This document shows positions 36,280 through 46,784 of a DNA stretch of 64,000 bases, piece by piece; positions within the stretch are counted from its first letter, which is position 1; each line of letters opens with the position of its first letter. A model generated the notes under the pieces. The model was not told the origin of the DNA and made no database searches. It saw only the letters and a list, made by a program, of their open reading frames with translations. The stretch lies in contig CAIQUZ010000114.1 in the NCBI GenBank assembly GCA_903875135.1, positions 1 through 64,000 on the forward strand. Direction: 5' to 3'. A program made the position numbers and the translations under genes. This DNA is from an uncultured beta proteobacterium (GTDB taxonomy: Bacteria; Pseudomonadota; Gammaproteobacteria; Burkholderiales; Burkholderiaceae).

Positions 36280-37176
36280 ATGAACTATGAAAGCATTAAT
36301 TTTTACAGTGATGGACTGCGTCTAGCTGGATATTTATATACCCCTCCTGATTGGCGGGAGGGTGATGCACCTCGGCCAGCCATACTGGTTATTGCAGGCT
36401 ATAGTGGAAACACAAAAGCTGACTGTACCCATATGATGGTTGAACTTTGTAAAGCAGGGTGGTTTGTTTTGGGATTTGATTATCAAGGTTTTGGAGATAG
36501 CGAAGGAAAAAGGAATCGCCATCGTGCGCTCGAACAAGCTCAAAATTGTTATGATGCCATTTCTTATATACAAGGGATACCGGGAGTAGACCCCAAAAGA
36601 ATTGGTTTATTTGGTACAAGCTTTGGAGGTGCAAACGGTGTTTGGGTGACAGCGCATGATGAGCGTGTCAAAGTTTTAGTGACTAGTGTAGGAGTTATGA
36701 ATGGCCAGACCTGGATGCAAAGTATTCGCCGTCCATGGGAATGGTTAGAATTTAAGAAAATAGTAGAAGAAGATGCCCAGCGCAGGGTCAGGACCGGTGA
36801 GCCCAAAATGGTCTTTCATGGAGAAATTATGTTGCGAGATCCAGATTCGGCAAGACAGAGGGAAATGCACAAAGAAAAAGGTCATGTATTCCAGAGTGAA
36901 GAAAGAGATTTAGAGAGTGCAGAAGCCACGATGCGTTATCGGCCAGAATGGGTGGTTAACCAAATCAGCCCTAGACCAGCATTATTTATTTATGCTGAAT
37001 TTGACAACCTAGTACCCCCAAGTCAGCAAATCAGTTGCTTTGAAAAATGTGGCGAGCCGAAAAAAATAGTGAAGCTACCAGATAGTGGTCATTATGATAG
37101 TTATGAGTTTCGTAATCCCGTGACTTGTCAAATCACTTATGAAGAGACCATCAGTTGGTTTAAACAATACTTGTAA
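36280..37176 (+). CDS. Alpha/beta hydrolase (acyl-ester or acyl-CoA/xylan esterase-like)
   Basis: A 298-residue cytosolic alpha/beta hydrolase. The nucleophile elbow is GTSFGG with Ser114; the acid lies in YAEFDNLVPP and the base in PDSGHYDSYEF. The text PAILVIAGYSGNTKADC and FDYQGFGDSEGKRNRH gives the oxyanion region and the G-x-G-x-S-x-G surroundings of the X-Pro dipeptidyl-peptidase/acetyl xylan esterase-like group (S15/AXE). Substrate unknown. It is the last gene of the plus-strand catabolic run, 13 bases after the Bug receptor. Confidence 0.78.
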   Translation: MNYESINFYSDGLRLAGYLYTPPDWREGDAPRPAILVIAGYSGNTKADCTHMMVELCKAGWFVLGFDYQGFGDSEGKRNRHRALEQAQNCYDAISYIQGIPGVDPKRIGLFGTSFGGANGVWVTAHDERVKVLVTSVGVMNGQTWMQSIRRPWEWLEFKKIVEEDAQRRVRTGEPKMVFHGEIMLRDPDSARQREMHKEKGHVFQSEERDLESAEATMRYRPEWVVNQISPRPALFIYAEFDNLVPPSQQISCFEKCGEPKKIVKLPDSGHYDSYEFRNPVTCQITYEETISWFKQYL

Positions 37177-37180
37177 TTAA

Positions 37181-38569
37181 TCAATGCCTATTAAATTCCG
37201 AATGAATTTTTAATTTAATCATATTGATATGTTCCCTTACAATATAGAGTTCTTGTACGTATTTTGTGTGAACAAACTTAAATTTATAGTCAACAATATC
37301 CTTATCTAGAGCATCAAGTAAAGATTTAGTTTTTTCAAAATCTTGTTTTTCTAAATGATGTAAAGATTTCTCCAAAGAGTAAATTTCCTTGTACCATCCT
37401 GCGATTTTGAATCTAGCAATTAAGCTAAATAGCTTTGGAGCCAAAAGAAAAACAGGATACCCAAGCAAAATGATGGGCGCAAAAATAAAAATTAATTTTT
37501 CTAGAAAGGCAGCAAATGTAGGCGGAAAGTATTTAGCAAGGAGTGATTGATTTCCTTCCTTGTAAATTTTTCTAGCTATTGGATGCGGTTCAAAATACTC
37601 CACATCAGAGAAATAAGGAAACTCTCCTTTTTTTGCTAAAAATAAGTCTGGTTTACCATAAATATCTTTTAGTACTTCAGAAAGAATAAGGACTAAGCTG
37701 GGGTCAAGTGAAGCATTAACAATCACCGATGTAGTAACCATAGGTATACGGATATTTTCAGAAGGCAAGCCATAAGATGTTTCATAGCTCGATTTGGGAA
37801 TATCTTTTAATTCTAGTGTGGTTATATTGATAGGCAATGCCTCAGCGTCCTCAAAGTTGACAAACCTTATCTTGCCCTTAAGAAATGATTGATAGAGTTC
37901 TGGGTTAATCGTTGCCCAGTCATAGGGATAATAGTTCGTATACAAAATATCCCAATCCGCGTTCATCATCAACTTATTCGGCCAAATATTGATGATATTT
38001 TTACTTTTTAGATCTGCCCCACTTAATCTGAGGACTTCCGATAACATAAAACTTCTATTACCTTCTTCAGGAGATGCAGAGTATGTAATTTTTTTTCTAT
38101 TTAAATCTTTCAACAATCTAATATGACTTCTGTCAGATTTCTCTAAAAATAAAATTGGATATCTTGAAATCACTCCTAATGACTTAAATGAACTATTCAA
38201 TGCTTTAGGAATATCTTCTTTGAAGTTCTCTATTTCAGTCACATCATAAGATTGTGGATTTTTGAAAAAGAAATCATCAAGTGAAACTTGATGATCAAGT
38301 TCTCCAGTCTGGGCTTTAAAGATTAATTTAATACCTTTTTCGGCTAATTTCTCTTGAATTTTATACAGTGAATCCTCTTTTAATTCAGGAATTAAATTCC
38401 CGTCTTGGTCCAAGTAATCGCTATATATTAAAAAAATGATCGAGGTTTTTGGGTATAGATAATAAAAAGATAGGCCTAAGGAAATTAGAAAAATTACTGC
38501 TAAGGTTGTCCATTTATGACGAATAATAGAAACTGCGTCTAGTAACTTTAAAAGAAATTGAATGATCAA
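37181..38569 (-). CDS. Membrane-anchored TAXI-family TRAP solute-binding protein
   Basis: A 462-residue protein starting at TTG 38569 (GGGAAA upstream). One membrane segment near the N-terminus (23-40), an extracytoplasmic domain of about 310 residues with the TAXI-type core (ITYSASPEEGNRSFMLSEVLRLSG in parts, HPIARKIYKEGNQSLLAKYFPP in parts), a second hydrophobic segment (about 350-375) and a cytosolic coiled tail. This two-anchor form is common in Polynucleobacter-type genomes. No fused DctQM (4TM-12TM) gene is in the window, so it is an orphan receptor. It follows moaC by 24 bases on the same strand. The family call is from motif recall. Confidence 0.6.
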   Translation of the reverse strand: MIIQFLLKLLDAVSIIRHKWTTLAVIFLISLGLSFYYLYPKTSIIFLIYSDYLDQDGNLIPELKEDSLYKIQEKLAEKGIKLIFKAQTGELDHQVSLDDFFFKNPQSYDVTEIENFKEDIPKALNSSFKSLGVISRYPILFLEKSDRSHIRLLKDLNRKKITYSASPEEGNRSFMLSEVLRLSGADLKSKNIINIWPNKLMMNADWDILYTNYYPYDWATINPELYQSFLKGKIRFVNFEDAEALPINITTLELKDIPKSSYETSYGLPSENIRIPMVTTSVIVNASLDPSLVLILSEVLKDIYGKPDLFLAKKGEFPYFSDVEYFEPHPIARKIYKEGNQSLLAKYFPPTFAAFLEKLIFIFAPIILLGYPVFLLAPKLFSLIARFKIAGWYKEIYSLEKSLHHLEKQDFEKTKSLLDALDKDIVDYKFKFVHTKYVQELYIVREHINMIKLKIHSEFNRH

Positions 38570-38593
38570 ACTATTTCCCGTCGTTTTAATCGT

Positions 38594-39064
38594 TTAATCT
38601 GCTTTCCACTCACCAGATTTCCCACCGCTCTTATTGAGTAGCTTGACATTAGATATCACCATGCCACGGTCAACTGCTTTGCACATATCATAAATAGTTA
38701 GAAGTGCTACTTGGACTGCTGTGAGCGCCTCCATTTCAACACCCGTTTGACCTTTTGTCTTCGTCAACGTGGTGCAGACAACCATATTTGATTCTTTCAA
38801 AATCTCAAAATCTACAGAAACATGAGTTAATCCAATAGGATGGCATAAAGGGATTAAATCACTTGTTTTTTTCGCCCCTTGAATGCCTGCAATTCTCGCA
38901 ATTCCTAGAACATCTCCCTTTTTATGATTTCCAGCAATAATCAGTTCAAGGGTCTTGGGCAACATGGTGATTGAACCGGTGGCAATTGCTGCCCTATCCG
39001 TAGAATCTTTATTACCGACATCTACCATGTGGGCAGCCCCGGCTTGGTTAAAATGAGTTAGCAT
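38594..39064 (-). CDS. moaC: Cyclic pyranopterin monophosphate synthase MoaC
   Basis: A 156-residue cytosolic enzyme of molybdenum cofactor biosynthesis that turns the MoaA product into cyclic pyranopterin monophosphate. Signatures: [34 protein letters not shown] and [13 protein letters not shown], with KAVDRGM near the end. The ATG at 39064 is preferred over the GTG at 39076. No other moa gene lies in the window. It is divergent from bepA with only 36 bases between start codons. Confidence 0.95.
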   Translation of the reverse strand: MLTHFNQAGAAHMVDVGNKDSTDRAAIATGSITMLPKTLELIIAGNHKKGDVLGIARIAGIQGAKKTSDLIPLCHPIGLTHVSVDFEILKESNMVVCTTLTKTKGQTGVEMEALTAVQVALLTIYDMCKAVDRGMVISNVKLLNKSGGKSGEWKAD

Positions 39065-39100
39065 GGTTGGGTTCACTTGTTTGAATATAAAGGTTGTTCT

Positions 39101-40723
39101 TTGAAAAAAAGTATTATCTACTACATTCTAATTTCAATGGTTTGGTTTGAACTATTGTATCCCCTGCAATTGTTTGCAGACGATAAAGTGACGATTCAAA
39201 ATCAGGGTAAGGAACCTACAATCGAGCCACCACTTGGCGGACGCGGACCAATTATGTTACCTGACTTGGGTGATGTTTCATCTGGGGACATGAGCAATTT
39301 AGATGAAAACAAACTGGGTGAGCGCATCATGCGGGAGATTCGTAAAGATCAGGACTATATTACAAATTGGGTCATGTACGACTACATCAATCAATTAGGT
39401 AATGAACTTGTTGCGGGAGCCCAAAAACAAAAGATTTCTGGTTCAGACGCTTCTGGGCCATTTGCTCCTAAATTTGAATTCTTCAATGTGCGTGACTCGA
39501 GCGTAAATGCATTTGCCTTGCCAGGCGGCTACATTGGGGTTCACACGGGTCTATTCTTACTTGCAGATAATGAGTCTCAATTGGCATCTGTACTTGGGCA
39601 TGAGATTGGTCACGTGACACAAAAGCATATTGCTCGTGGTGCCGGTATTGGAACGAGTAGCAGCATCATCATGCTTGCCTCGATATTGTTGGCTTTTGTG
39701 GCCGTCAAAAGCAACCCTGGAGCTGCGCAAGGTCTCGCTATCGGTGGGCAAGCCCTGGCCATACAAAACCAATTGACCTATACAAGAGACGCAGAAAGAG
39801 AAGCGGACCGGATTGGATATCAAATTCTTAGTGCGACGGGTTTTGATGTCAATGCGATGCCAGCCTTTTTTCTAAAATTACAAAGAGCCACAAGCATTAT
39901 GGATACTGGTGTGCCTGCCTATGTTAGAACCCATCCATTAAACACCGATCGAATTGCGGATATGGAAGATCGTGTTCGAGGGGAACAAAATAAGAGTCGA
40001 GCCTTAAAAAATTCGATTGATTTTTATTTAAATCAAACGATAGCAAAAGTGGAACAAATGAATCAAGCATCCGACGCTGTTCCACTTAAAGAGTATTTTT
40101 TTAGTTTAGCGGCGAGTAAAAATTTGATTAAAGCAATGCAAAGTAATTTTGGACTATCTTTAGTGGCACTGCGAGAGAAACAGCCCTTGGAGGCGGAGAA
40201 GTACCTTAATAAAAGTAAAGAATTATTCTTAAAAATCAGTCCATCAGAGATTTTTCCGAGATCGAATTTTGTTTTTAGCATTACGGCAGGACAGATTGAG
40301 CTCGCGAAGGGTAATTTTGTACAAGCGCAAAACATAGCGCTACAAATGATTAAAGACTATCCACAATCCAAGGCGGCTGGAGTTCTATTGGTGCAGACTT
40401 ATTTCTCATCTAAGCAGATCAAAGAGGGGATACGTTGGTTGGAACAAAAGACAAAGGTACAAAAAGACGACACGACATGGTGGACTTACCTTGCCGATGG
40501 TTATGCCCAACTTAATAACTCCTTGGGATACCATTCAGCCATTGCAGAGAAGTATGTTTGTGAAGGAGCTTTACCTGCAGCTATACAACAATTAAAAATC
40601 GCTAAAGAAGAGGGATTTGGAAATTTTTATCAACTTTCAGAGCTTGAGGCTCGTAATAATCAATTAGAGGCTTTATATCGTGAAGAATTGAAGAGCAACG
40701 GTAGATTGTCCGTCAAAAATTAA
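39101..40723 (+). CDS. bepA: Periplasmic M48 metalloprotease with TPR domain (BepA-like)
   Basis: A 540-residue protein starting at TTG 39101 (AAAGG six bases upstream, then a signal peptide [16 protein letters not shown]). An earlier TTG at 39077 would spoil the signal peptide. The zinc site is HEIGH at 167-171 plus E-x-x-A-D at 232-236. The C-terminal half (about 300-540) is helical with TPR-like pairs ([39 protein letters not shown] in parts). BepA helps assemble or degrade outer-membrane LptD. Its stop is two bases from that of the convergent gene. Confidence 0.88.
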   Translation: MKKSIIYYILISMVWFELLYPLQLFADDKVTIQNQGKEPTIEPPLGGRGPIMLPDLGDVSSGDMSNLDENKLGERIMREIRKDQDYITNWVMYDYINQLGNELVAGAQKQKISGSDASGPFAPKFEFFNVRDSSVNAFALPGGYIGVHTGLFLLADNESQLASVLGHEIGHVTQKHIARGAGIGTSSSIIMLASILLAFVAVKSNPGAAQGLAIGGQALAIQNQLTYTRDAEREADRIGYQILSATGFDVNAMPAFFLKLQRATSIMDTGVPAYVRTHPLNTDRIADMEDRVRGEQNKSRALKNSIDFYLNQTIAKVEQMNQASDAVPLKEYFFSLAASKNLIKAMQSNFGLSLVALREKQPLEAEKYLNKSKELFLKISPSEIFPRSNFVFSITAGQIELAKGNFVQAQNIALQMIKDYPQSKAAGVLLVQTYFSSKQIKEGIRWLEQKTKVQKDDTTWWTYLADGYAQLNNSLGYHSAIAEKYVCEGALPAAIQQLKIAKEEGFGNFYQLSELEARNNQLEALYREELKSNGRLSVKN

Positions 40724-40725
40724 AT

Positions 40726-41328
40726 CTATGGGTGATTAGAAAATTGATATCTTCCTGGTAGGTCTTTACTGTGGATTGGTTCTATGGAAAGCTTTTGATG
40801 CCACAAAAATTCACCAAGGCTGCCACAATTATTTTGAAACACTTTTGCAAAAGCAGAAAAAATTTCAAGATCATGATCATGCAGTAAACCGATTGAACGA
40901 ACAATTGTTGTTAAAAAAACACCTTCTTCATTGACCATCTGCGATGAAAAATCAGCTTCAAACATAATTTGTCCGTGCTCATCTAGAAAACAAGCAAGTG
41001 GTTGAATGACTTGACCCAAGGTTGTGCGTAATTGCCAATGTCCTTCTTCGAGGGGGTAAAAACGGATGACCCAAGGGCAATAACTGAAATTGATAAATAC
41101 GCGCTGTGGGCCATTCTGAAAAAAGTAATGGCCATTGATGTCATGGGCAAGATGAGCTTCAATATAAGATTTAAGTCCTTGATGAGTAATCAGATCGCCA
41201 GGAAGTTTGTGTTGTTGAGCATACTCATTTTGGATACGCCATTCACCGCGTCGATCAAAATTTAACCAGCCATAACAGTTGGGAACTTGAGGCCATTTCT
41301 GAAGGGCTGCATCAATAACTGAATCCAC
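40726..41328 (-). CDS. Uncharacterised conserved protein (DUF2944-type, number from memory)
   Basis: A 200-residue soluble protein starting at GTG 41328. It begins with KWPQVPNCYGWLNFDRRGEWRIQNE (in parts), a W-P-x-V-P-x-C-Y-G-W-L pattern that I associate with a betaproteobacterial family of unknown function; I am not certain of its DUF number. Further on, NGHYFFQNGPQRVFINFSYCPWVIRF and FLDEHGQIMFEADFS suggest a beta-rich core. No signal peptide or membrane segment. It lies 17 bases after the NTF2-like gene in the ilvE-waaF operon direction. Confidence 0.65.
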   Translation of the reverse strand: MDSVIDAALQKWPQVPNCYGWLNFDRRGEWRIQNEYAQQHKLPGDLITHQGLKSYIEAHLAHDINGHYFFQNGPQRVFINFSYCPWVIRFYPLEEGHWQLRTTLGQVIQPLACFLDEHGQIMFEADFSSQMVNEEGVFLTTIVRSIGLLHDHDLEIFSAFAKVFQNNCGSLGEFLWHQKLSIEPIHSKDLPGRYQFSNHP

Positions 41329-41345
41329 GTTAAAAAACGCAGTAA

Positions 41346-41783
41346 TTAATGGAAGCCATGATCACCTGCAATCGAAGGTGATTGAATAAACTCATGTGAA
41401 ACTTGACTGTAGTGGATGTGAGCGATCCGCCAACCAAGATTTCCTTGAACTAAAATCATCGTCATATGCATATAGAACGATGGTTCTAAGACATCCTTAC
41501 TAAATCTGACGGCTTCGGTACTATCCACAAATGTAGTACCAAGGTAGGTGTGGCTAGTGACAGTTAATGTATCGAGCACAATAGAATTTTTCATAAGATC
41601 TTTAAGTCCTAGGCGTAATTGGCTATGACCATTGAGTCTTACGCCATCCGGCAAAATACAGGTCACTGTATCTTCCTCGAACCATAGATTCAGTGCGCTT
41701 TCAAGATCGCATTTTAGAAGGCAGGAGTACCAGTTCTCAATAACTTCTTCAACGTCGTGAAACAAGTGTGCGGAGCGAGGCAT
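41346..41783 (-). CDS. NTF2-like/SnoaL-fold protein
   Basis: A 145-residue protein. The ATG at 41783 overlaps the waaF stop in TAATG, and the longer frame upstream runs inside waaF and is rejected. The sequence follows a cone-shaped NTF2-like fold: VEEVIENWYSCLLKCDLESALNLWFEED, TVTCILPDGVRLNGHSQLRLGLKDLM (in parts), TSHTYLGTTF and LVQGNLGWRIAHIHYSQVSHEF. The C-terminal W-R-I-A-H-I-H-Y-S strand is typical. Ligand or reaction unknown. Confidence 0.75.
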   Translation of the reverse strand: MPRSAHLFHDVEEVIENWYSCLLKCDLESALNLWFEEDTVTCILPDGVRLNGHSQLRLGLKDLMKNSIVLDTLTVTSHTYLGTTFVDSTEAVRFSKDVLEPSFYMHMTMILVQGNLGWRIAHIHYSQVSHEFIQSPSIAGDHGFH

Positions 41784-42832
41784 TAGATCACTTTCAATTG
41801 ATAAATTCGCTGATTGAGTTCCGTTAGTGCAGATTCTGGAGTAATTTGTCTTAAACAGTTCAAATGACCCAAGGGACATTTTCTTTGGTGGCAGGGAGAA
41901 CAGTCAAGTCCTAAAAATAAGATTCCTGCAAATGGTGACAACGGAGGTGTGTGATGAGGATCACTGGAGCCATAAAAAGCCACTTGAGGAATGTTAAAAG
42001 CGGCCCCAATATGCATCATGCCAGAATCATTGCTGGCGAGTGCTTTAGCCTTTGAAATTAAGGCGATAGACTGATCAAGAGAGGTTTTTCCACACAAATT
42101 GAAGACGCGTTCTTGGTACCTTTGAGGAATTTGTTGCGTGATTTTCTGCGCAATCATTTTATCTTTATGACTTCCCATGAAAACGACATTTGTCATGGAA
42201 CTGTCATTCAGAATTAACTCTGCTAGTTTGGCAAAGTGCTCACTTGGCCACTGTTTTGCAGGTCCAAATTCAGCGCCAGGTGCCAGTATATAAACTTGAT
42301 CTGGGTTTGGAAAAGTGGCAAGGAGGTCTTTCGCTGCTTTAAGTTGATTTTCATCGACATGAAGAAGGGGGCGAGACATTTCCAATTTTGGGCTCGATGC
42401 TGATCCTATAAGCTTGGCTAAAGCCAAATAGTGTTCGACCATGGGGGGGCGATCAATTTTTGGTGGATTAGGCAGGGCTTTGTTTAGAAAAAGCGACCTT
42501 AATTCACCTTTATAGGCATACCGCGCAGGAATTTTAGCCAGCCATGGGATTAGTACGGATTTCCAACTATTGGGCAAAATCAGGGCATTGTCAAAATGTT
42601 TATGTTGAATTTGTCGTGCGAGTGCCCATCGTTGAGCAAGCTCCAATTTGCCATGGGAAAAATCTGCCTCGATAATTTCAGTAATTCCGTTCATAGCGCG
42701 ATAAACGGGAGCCACCCAAGGGGTGGCAAGAATGGAAATACTGGCACCAGTTTGTCGTATTTCTTTCACTAAAGGTTCCGACATCACTGCATCGCCAATC
42801 CAATTGGGCGCGATGATGAGGGTCTGGGGCAT
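41783..42832 (-). CDS. waaF: ADP-heptose:LPS heptosyltransferase II
   Basis: A 349-residue GT-B glycosyltransferase of family GT9 that adds the second heptose to the LPS inner core on the cytosolic membrane face. The start at 42832 gives the family opening LIIAPNWIGDAVMSEPL; the longer frame from 42901 runs back into the zinc-finger gene. YILAPGAEFGPAKQWPSEHFAKL, CGKTSLDQSIALISKA and LASNDSGMMHIGAAF with GSSDPHHTPPLSP are typical. It is in one transcript with ilvE and the zinc-finger gene. Confidence 0.93.
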   Translation of the reverse strand: MPQTLIIAPNWIGDAVMSEPLVKEIRQTGASISILATPWVAPVYRAMNGITEIIEADFSHGKLELAQRWALARQIQHKHFDNALILPNSWKSVLIPWLAKIPARYAYKGELRSLFLNKALPNPPKIDRPPMVEHYLALAKLIGSASSPKLEMSRPLLHVDENQLKAAKDLLATFPNPDQVYILAPGAEFGPAKQWPSEHFAKLAELILNDSSMTNVVFMGSHKDKMIAQKITQQIPQRYQERVFNLCGKTSLDQSIALISKAKALASNDSGMMHIGAAFNIPQVAFYGSSDPHHTPPLSPFAGILFLGLDCSPCHQRKCPLGHLNCLRQITPESALTELNQRIYQLKVI

Positions 42833-42836
42833 GCGT

Positions 42837-43025
42837 TTAGTGGCCGACTTTTGCACCAGGCTTGAGTTGGTACTCAGCACCACAATATGGGCATTTGGCA
42901 TTTCCAGTATGAGCTATATCTAAAAAAACACGGGGATGTAAATCCCAATGTTTTGTATTGCCGGTTGGACAATGCAGGGGCAAGTCTTTTGTATCTATTT
43001 CAATCGGTATTTGATTGGTGATCAT
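42837..43025 (-). CDS. CHCC-type zinc-finger protein
   Basis: A 62-residue protein with the zf-CHCC pattern: LPLHCPTGNTKHWDLHPRVFLDI, then GNAKCPYCGAEYQL. Zinc ligands are the Cys in LHCP, the His of LHPRVF, and Cys-P-Y-Cys. Relatives are linked to mitochondrial complex I assembly (NDUFS6-like), but the bacterial role is unclear. ATG 43025 is chosen; a TTG directly after the ilvE stop is possible. It sits between ilvE and waaF, as in other Burkholderiaceae. Confidence 0.88.
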   Translation of the reverse strand: MITNQIPIEIDTKDLPLHCPTGNTKHWDLHPRVFLDIAHTGNAKCPYCGAEYQLKPGAKVGH

Positions 43026-43034
43026 CTTTTTCAA

Positions 43035-43955
43035 TTAAACGTAAGTTAGCCAAGAAGCATACTTATCATTTTTACCTTTAACTATGTCAAAGAATACATT
43101 TTGTATCTTTTCTGTGACAGGGCCCCTACCACCATTACCGATGGTTCGATCATCTAACTCACGAATTGGCGTGACCTCGGCTGCTGTCCCTGTAAAGAAA
43201 GCTTCATCAGCGCAATACATCTCATCTCTGGTAATCCGTTTTTCACGAACTTCGATCTGTAAATCCTTAGCAATTTGCATAATTGCATCACGCGTGATAC
43301 CGGCAAGACAAGAGGCCAAATCTGGGGTGTAAAGTATGCCATCGCGAACGATGAAGACATTTTCTCCTGATCCTTCCGAAACGTAGCCATCGGTATCTAA
43401 AAGGAGTGCCTCATCGTAACCATGTGCAGTAACTTCTTGGTTCGCCAGAATAGAATTAATGTAATAGCCGGAAGCTTTGGCTCGAACGAGGGAGACATTG
43501 ACATGGTGCCGACTATAGGAGGATGTTTTGACACGAATACCTTTATTCAGGCCATCTTCTCCTAAATAAGCACCCCATTCCCAGGCTGCAATCGACACTA
43601 ATATTTTGTTACCTTTTGCTGATATTCCCAGCTTTTCTGAGCCTATCCAAGCAATCGGTCGCAAATAGCAAGATTCTAGTTTGTTAGCCCTAACGACCTC
43701 AATTTGGGCATTGAACATTTCCTCTTGGGAATAAGGCATCTCCATTTGAAAAATTTTAGCCGAATTAAACCAACGCTTGGTGTGCTGATCTAAACGAAAG
43801 ATAGCAGTACCTTTGTCAGTTTTATAGGCTCTAACTCCCTCAAACACGGCCATACCATAATGCAGACTATGCGTCAGTACATGGATGTTGGCATCACGCC
43901 AATCCACTAATTTGCCATTAAACCAAATAAATCCATCACGATCAGACATTGACAT
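43035..43955 (-). CDS. ilvE: Branched-chain amino acid aminotransferase
   Basis: A 306-residue fold-type IV PLP enzyme that interconverts Val, Leu and Ile with their 2-oxo acids. Text: DGFIWFNGKLVDWRDANIHVLTHSLHYGMAVFEGVRAY (in parts), the PLP lysine K160 in VRAKASGYYINS, and EGSGENVFIVRDG with EAFFTGTAAEVTPI. It supplies the 2-oxo acids that the ferredoxin oxidoreductase of this window might also use. AGGAAAT precedes the ATG. Confidence 0.96.
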   Translation of the reverse strand: MSMSDRDGFIWFNGKLVDWRDANIHVLTHSLHYGMAVFEGVRAYKTDKGTAIFRLDQHTKRWFNSAKIFQMEMPYSQEEMFNAQIEVVRANKLESCYLRPIAWIGSEKLGISAKGNKILVSIAAWEWGAYLGEDGLNKGIRVKTSSYSRHHVNVSLVRAKASGYYINSILANQEVTAHGYDEALLLDTDGYVSEGSGENVFIVRDGILYTPDLASCLAGITRDAIMQIAKDLQIEVREKRITRDEMYCADEAFFTGTAAEVTPIRELDDRTIGNGGRGPVTEKIQNVFFDIVKGKNDKYASWLTYV

Positions 43956-44120
43956 TTATAATTTCCTAAACGGATATAACAAGATTAACCATTGTAAAAC
44001 AGCCTGGATTTTGTTACAGGAATTCTATGGCTTATTTTATTTTGAACAAATTTAGCGGTTTTGCATCCTGTATGATGAATGAACTGTCGTCGATGTCTCT
44101 TGTCTAATAACAATTTCAAT

Positions 44121-45335
44121 ATGATTCAGCCAACCACCTTAAAAATCAATCGACTTTCGGATTTAGTCGCAAAAAACCTGATACAGGGTAAAAAAGTATT
44201 TATTCGAGCCGATCTTAACGTCCCGCAAGATGCCTCCGGAAGAATTACTGAGGATACCCGTATTAAAGCATCCATTCCCGCAATAAAGATGTGCCTTGAC
44301 GCTGGAGCCGCCGTAATGGTGACATCGCATTTAGGTCGACCATCTGAAGGGAATTTAACCGCCGCAGACTCTTTAGCACCTGTTGCGGATCGGTTAGCAG
44401 AGCTTTTGGGCTGTAAGGTAGCGCTCATTACCGATTGGGTATCTGTTAATTTTCGAGTACAGCCAGGTGAAGTCGTTTTGTTAGAAAATTGCCGAGGTAA
44501 TGTTGGCGAGAAAAAAGACAGTATCGATTTATCTAAAAAAATGGCTAAATTATGTGATGTGTATGTCAATGACGCATTTGGGACTGCGCATCGAGCTGAG
44601 GCCACCACTCATGGAATGGCTCGTTTTGCTCCGATAGCCTGTGCTGGGCCATTAATGGAAGCAGAAATTGACGCACTCACTTTTGCTTTAAATAATCCAC
44701 AAAGACCGTTGGTGGCCATTGTGGCAGGGTCGAAAGTTTCCTCAAAGTTAACCATATTGCGTTCACTGGCTGAAAAAGTGGATCAATTGATTGTCGGTGG
44801 TGGGATAGCGAATACCTTCATTTTAGCTTCAGGAATCCCTATTGGACTGTCCTTAGCTGAACCAGATTTAGTTCGTGAAGCAAAAGAAATCATCGAAATC
44901 ATGAAGCGCCGTGGGGCAACTGTTCCAATACCTGAGGATGTGATTGTTGCCAATGAACTCTCTCCTCTGGCTAGAGCGAATACCGTGTCTGTCAATGAAG
45001 TTGCAAACGATGACATGATTTTAGATATCGGCCCCAAAACAGCGGCTAAATTAGCTTATATGATTGCTCATGCTGGCACGATTGTTTGGAATGGCCCGGT
45101 TGGGGTCTTTGAGATTGATCAGTTTGGTGGGGGCACCAAAATGTTGGCTGCTGCTATAGCTCACAGTCCAGCTTTTTGTGTCGCTGGTGGCGGTGATACC
45201 CTAGCGGCAATTGCAAAATATGGAATTGAAAAACAAGTTGGTTATATTTCTACTGGAGGGGGCGCTTTTTTAGAGTTTTTAGAGGGCAAAACCTTACCTG
45301 CCATTGCGATCCTTCAAGAAAGAGCTAACGCATGA
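44121..45335 (+). CDS. pgk: Phosphoglycerate kinase
   Basis: A 404-residue glycolytic kinase. [34 protein letters not shown] and [11 protein letters not shown] with the C-terminal [14 protein letters not shown] are typical. The ATG at 44121 is preferred to one at 44079, whose 14 extra residues are not family-like. pyk overlaps the stop by four bases, so pgk, pyk, fba and the pur genes probably form one unit. Confidence 0.96.
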   Translation: MIQPTTLKINRLSDLVAKNLIQGKKVFIRADLNVPQDASGRITEDTRIKASIPAIKMCLDAGAAVMVTSHLGRPSEGNLTAADSLAPVADRLAELLGCKVALITDWVSVNFRVQPGEVVLLENCRGNVGEKKDSIDLSKKMAKLCDVYVNDAFGTAHRAEATTHGMARFAPIACAGPLMEAEIDALTFALNNPQRPLVAIVAGSKVSSKLTILRSLAEKVDQLIVGGGIANTFILASGIPIGLSLAEPDLVREAKEIIEIMKRRGATVPIPEDVIVANELSPLARANTVSVNEVANDDMILDIGPKTAAKLAYMIAHAGTIVWNGPVGVFEIDQFGGGTKMLAAAIAHSPAFCVAGGGDTLAAIAKYGIEKQVGYISTGGGAFLEFLEGKTLPAIAILQERANA

Positions 45336-46771
45336 CTTTGACACGAGCCACAAAAATTGTTGCCACACTAGGTCCTTCAACCTCAAAACCAGAGGTTCTT
45401 CAACAGATTTTATTGGCGGGGGTTGATGTGGTTCGGTTGAACTTTTCTCATGGGGTTGCGCAAGACCACCGAGATAAAGCGCTTTTAGTTCGCCAACTTT
45501 CTGCCCAGATTGGCAAAGAGGTTGCGATCATGGCGGATTTACAGGGTCCTAAGATTCGTGTTGGAAAGTTTGAAAATGGCAAGATTCAATTAGCCACAGG
45601 AGCTAAGTTTTTATTAGATGCCGAGTGTACTTTAGGGAATGAAACGCAGGTCGGTTTGGACTATAAAGATCTGCCTAAGGATGTGCATGTCGGCGATCAA
45701 CTGTTACTGAATGATGGTTTGATTATTCTGCGTGTTGAAAAAGTTGTTGGCCAGTGTATTCATACCCTCGTAGAGATGGGTGGCGAGTTATCTAATAACA
45801 AAGGGATTAACCGGGCTGGTGGTGGTTTAACTGCTCCAGCGCTGACTGAAAAAGATATAGAAGATTTAGCAACAGCCATTGATATGGGTGTTGACTATAT
45901 TGCGATTAGTTTTCCAAAAAACGCTCAAGATATGGAGTTGGCTCGCAGTTTAGCGAAAAAGCACGTGTTAAAAACAAATCAAGAGATTCGTTTAATTGCA
46001 AAGATTGAGCGAGCTGAGGCGATTGAGCCAGGGGTTTTAGAAGGAATCATTGCCGCCTCGGATGGCATTATGGTTGCCCGGGGAGATTTAGCGGTAGAGG
46101 TTGGTAATGCTGCAGTTCCGGCATTACAAAAGCGAATGATTCGTTTAGCCACAGATGCAGATAAATTTGTGATTACGGCTACGCAAATGATGGAGTCCAT
46201 GATTTCCAGCCCAATTCCTACGAGGGCCGAAGTAAGTGATGTGGCAAATGCTGTATTAGATGGCACCGACGCGGTGATGTTATCTGCTGAAACAGCCACC
46301 GGTCAGTTTCCAGTGAAAGTGGTGGAGCAAATGTCGGCTATTTGCATCGAAGCGGAAAAGTCTGAAACTGTGACCCTAGACCACGACTTTCTAAATCAAA
46401 CCTTTACCAGAATTGATCAATCGATTGCTTTAGGGGCTCTGTTTACTGCGTTTCATTTAAAGGTCAAGGTGATTGCTGCCTTGACGGAGTCTGGATCAAC
46501 GGCATTATGGATGAGTCGGCATAAGATACACACACCGATTTTTGCCTTAACGCAAAAAATTGAAACGCAACGCGCTATGGCAATGTATCGAAATGTCACG
46601 CCTCTTCGAATTGATGTTAGCAAGGACCGTGACACCGCATTGAGTGAGGTTGAAAAGTTGCTAAAAGATAAACAGGTGGTTCAGAGTGGGGATATGTTGG
46701 CTTTGACCGTTGGGGAGCCGATGGGTGAAGCTGGAGGAACCAATACCCTTAAAATTATTAAAGTGAAATAG
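45332..46771 (+). CDS. pyk: Pyruvate kinase
   Basis: A 479-residue glycolytic enzyme. [16 protein letters not shown] opens the chain, followed by [21 protein letters not shown], the metal and PEP site [11 protein letters not shown] with [22 protein letters not shown], and the C-terminal allosteric domain ([12 protein letters not shown]). ATGA overlap with pgk. fba starts 13 bases after its stop. Confidence 0.97.
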   Translation: MTLTRATKIVATLGPSTSKPEVLQQILLAGVDVVRLNFSHGVAQDHRDKALLVRQLSAQIGKEVAIMADLQGPKIRVGKFENGKIQLATGAKFLLDAECTLGNETQVGLDYKDLPKDVHVGDQLLLNDGLIILRVEKVVGQCIHTLVEMGGELSNNKGINRAGGGLTAPALTEKDIEDLATAIDMGVDYIAISFPKNAQDMELARSLAKKHVLKTNQEIRLIAKIERAEAIEPGVLEGIIAASDGIMVARGDLAVEVGNAAVPALQKRMIRLATDADKFVITATQMMESMISSPIPTRAEVSDVANAVLDGTDAVMLSAETATGQFPVKVVEQMSAICIEAEKSETVTLDHDFLNQTFTRIDQSIALGALFTAFHLKVKVIAALTESGSTALWMSRHKIHTPIFALTQKIETQRAMAMYRNVTPLRIDVSKDRDTALSEVEKLLKDKQVVQSGDMLALTVGEPMGEAGGTNTLKIIKVK

Positions 46772-46784
46772 ATTTGGAGAGAAT

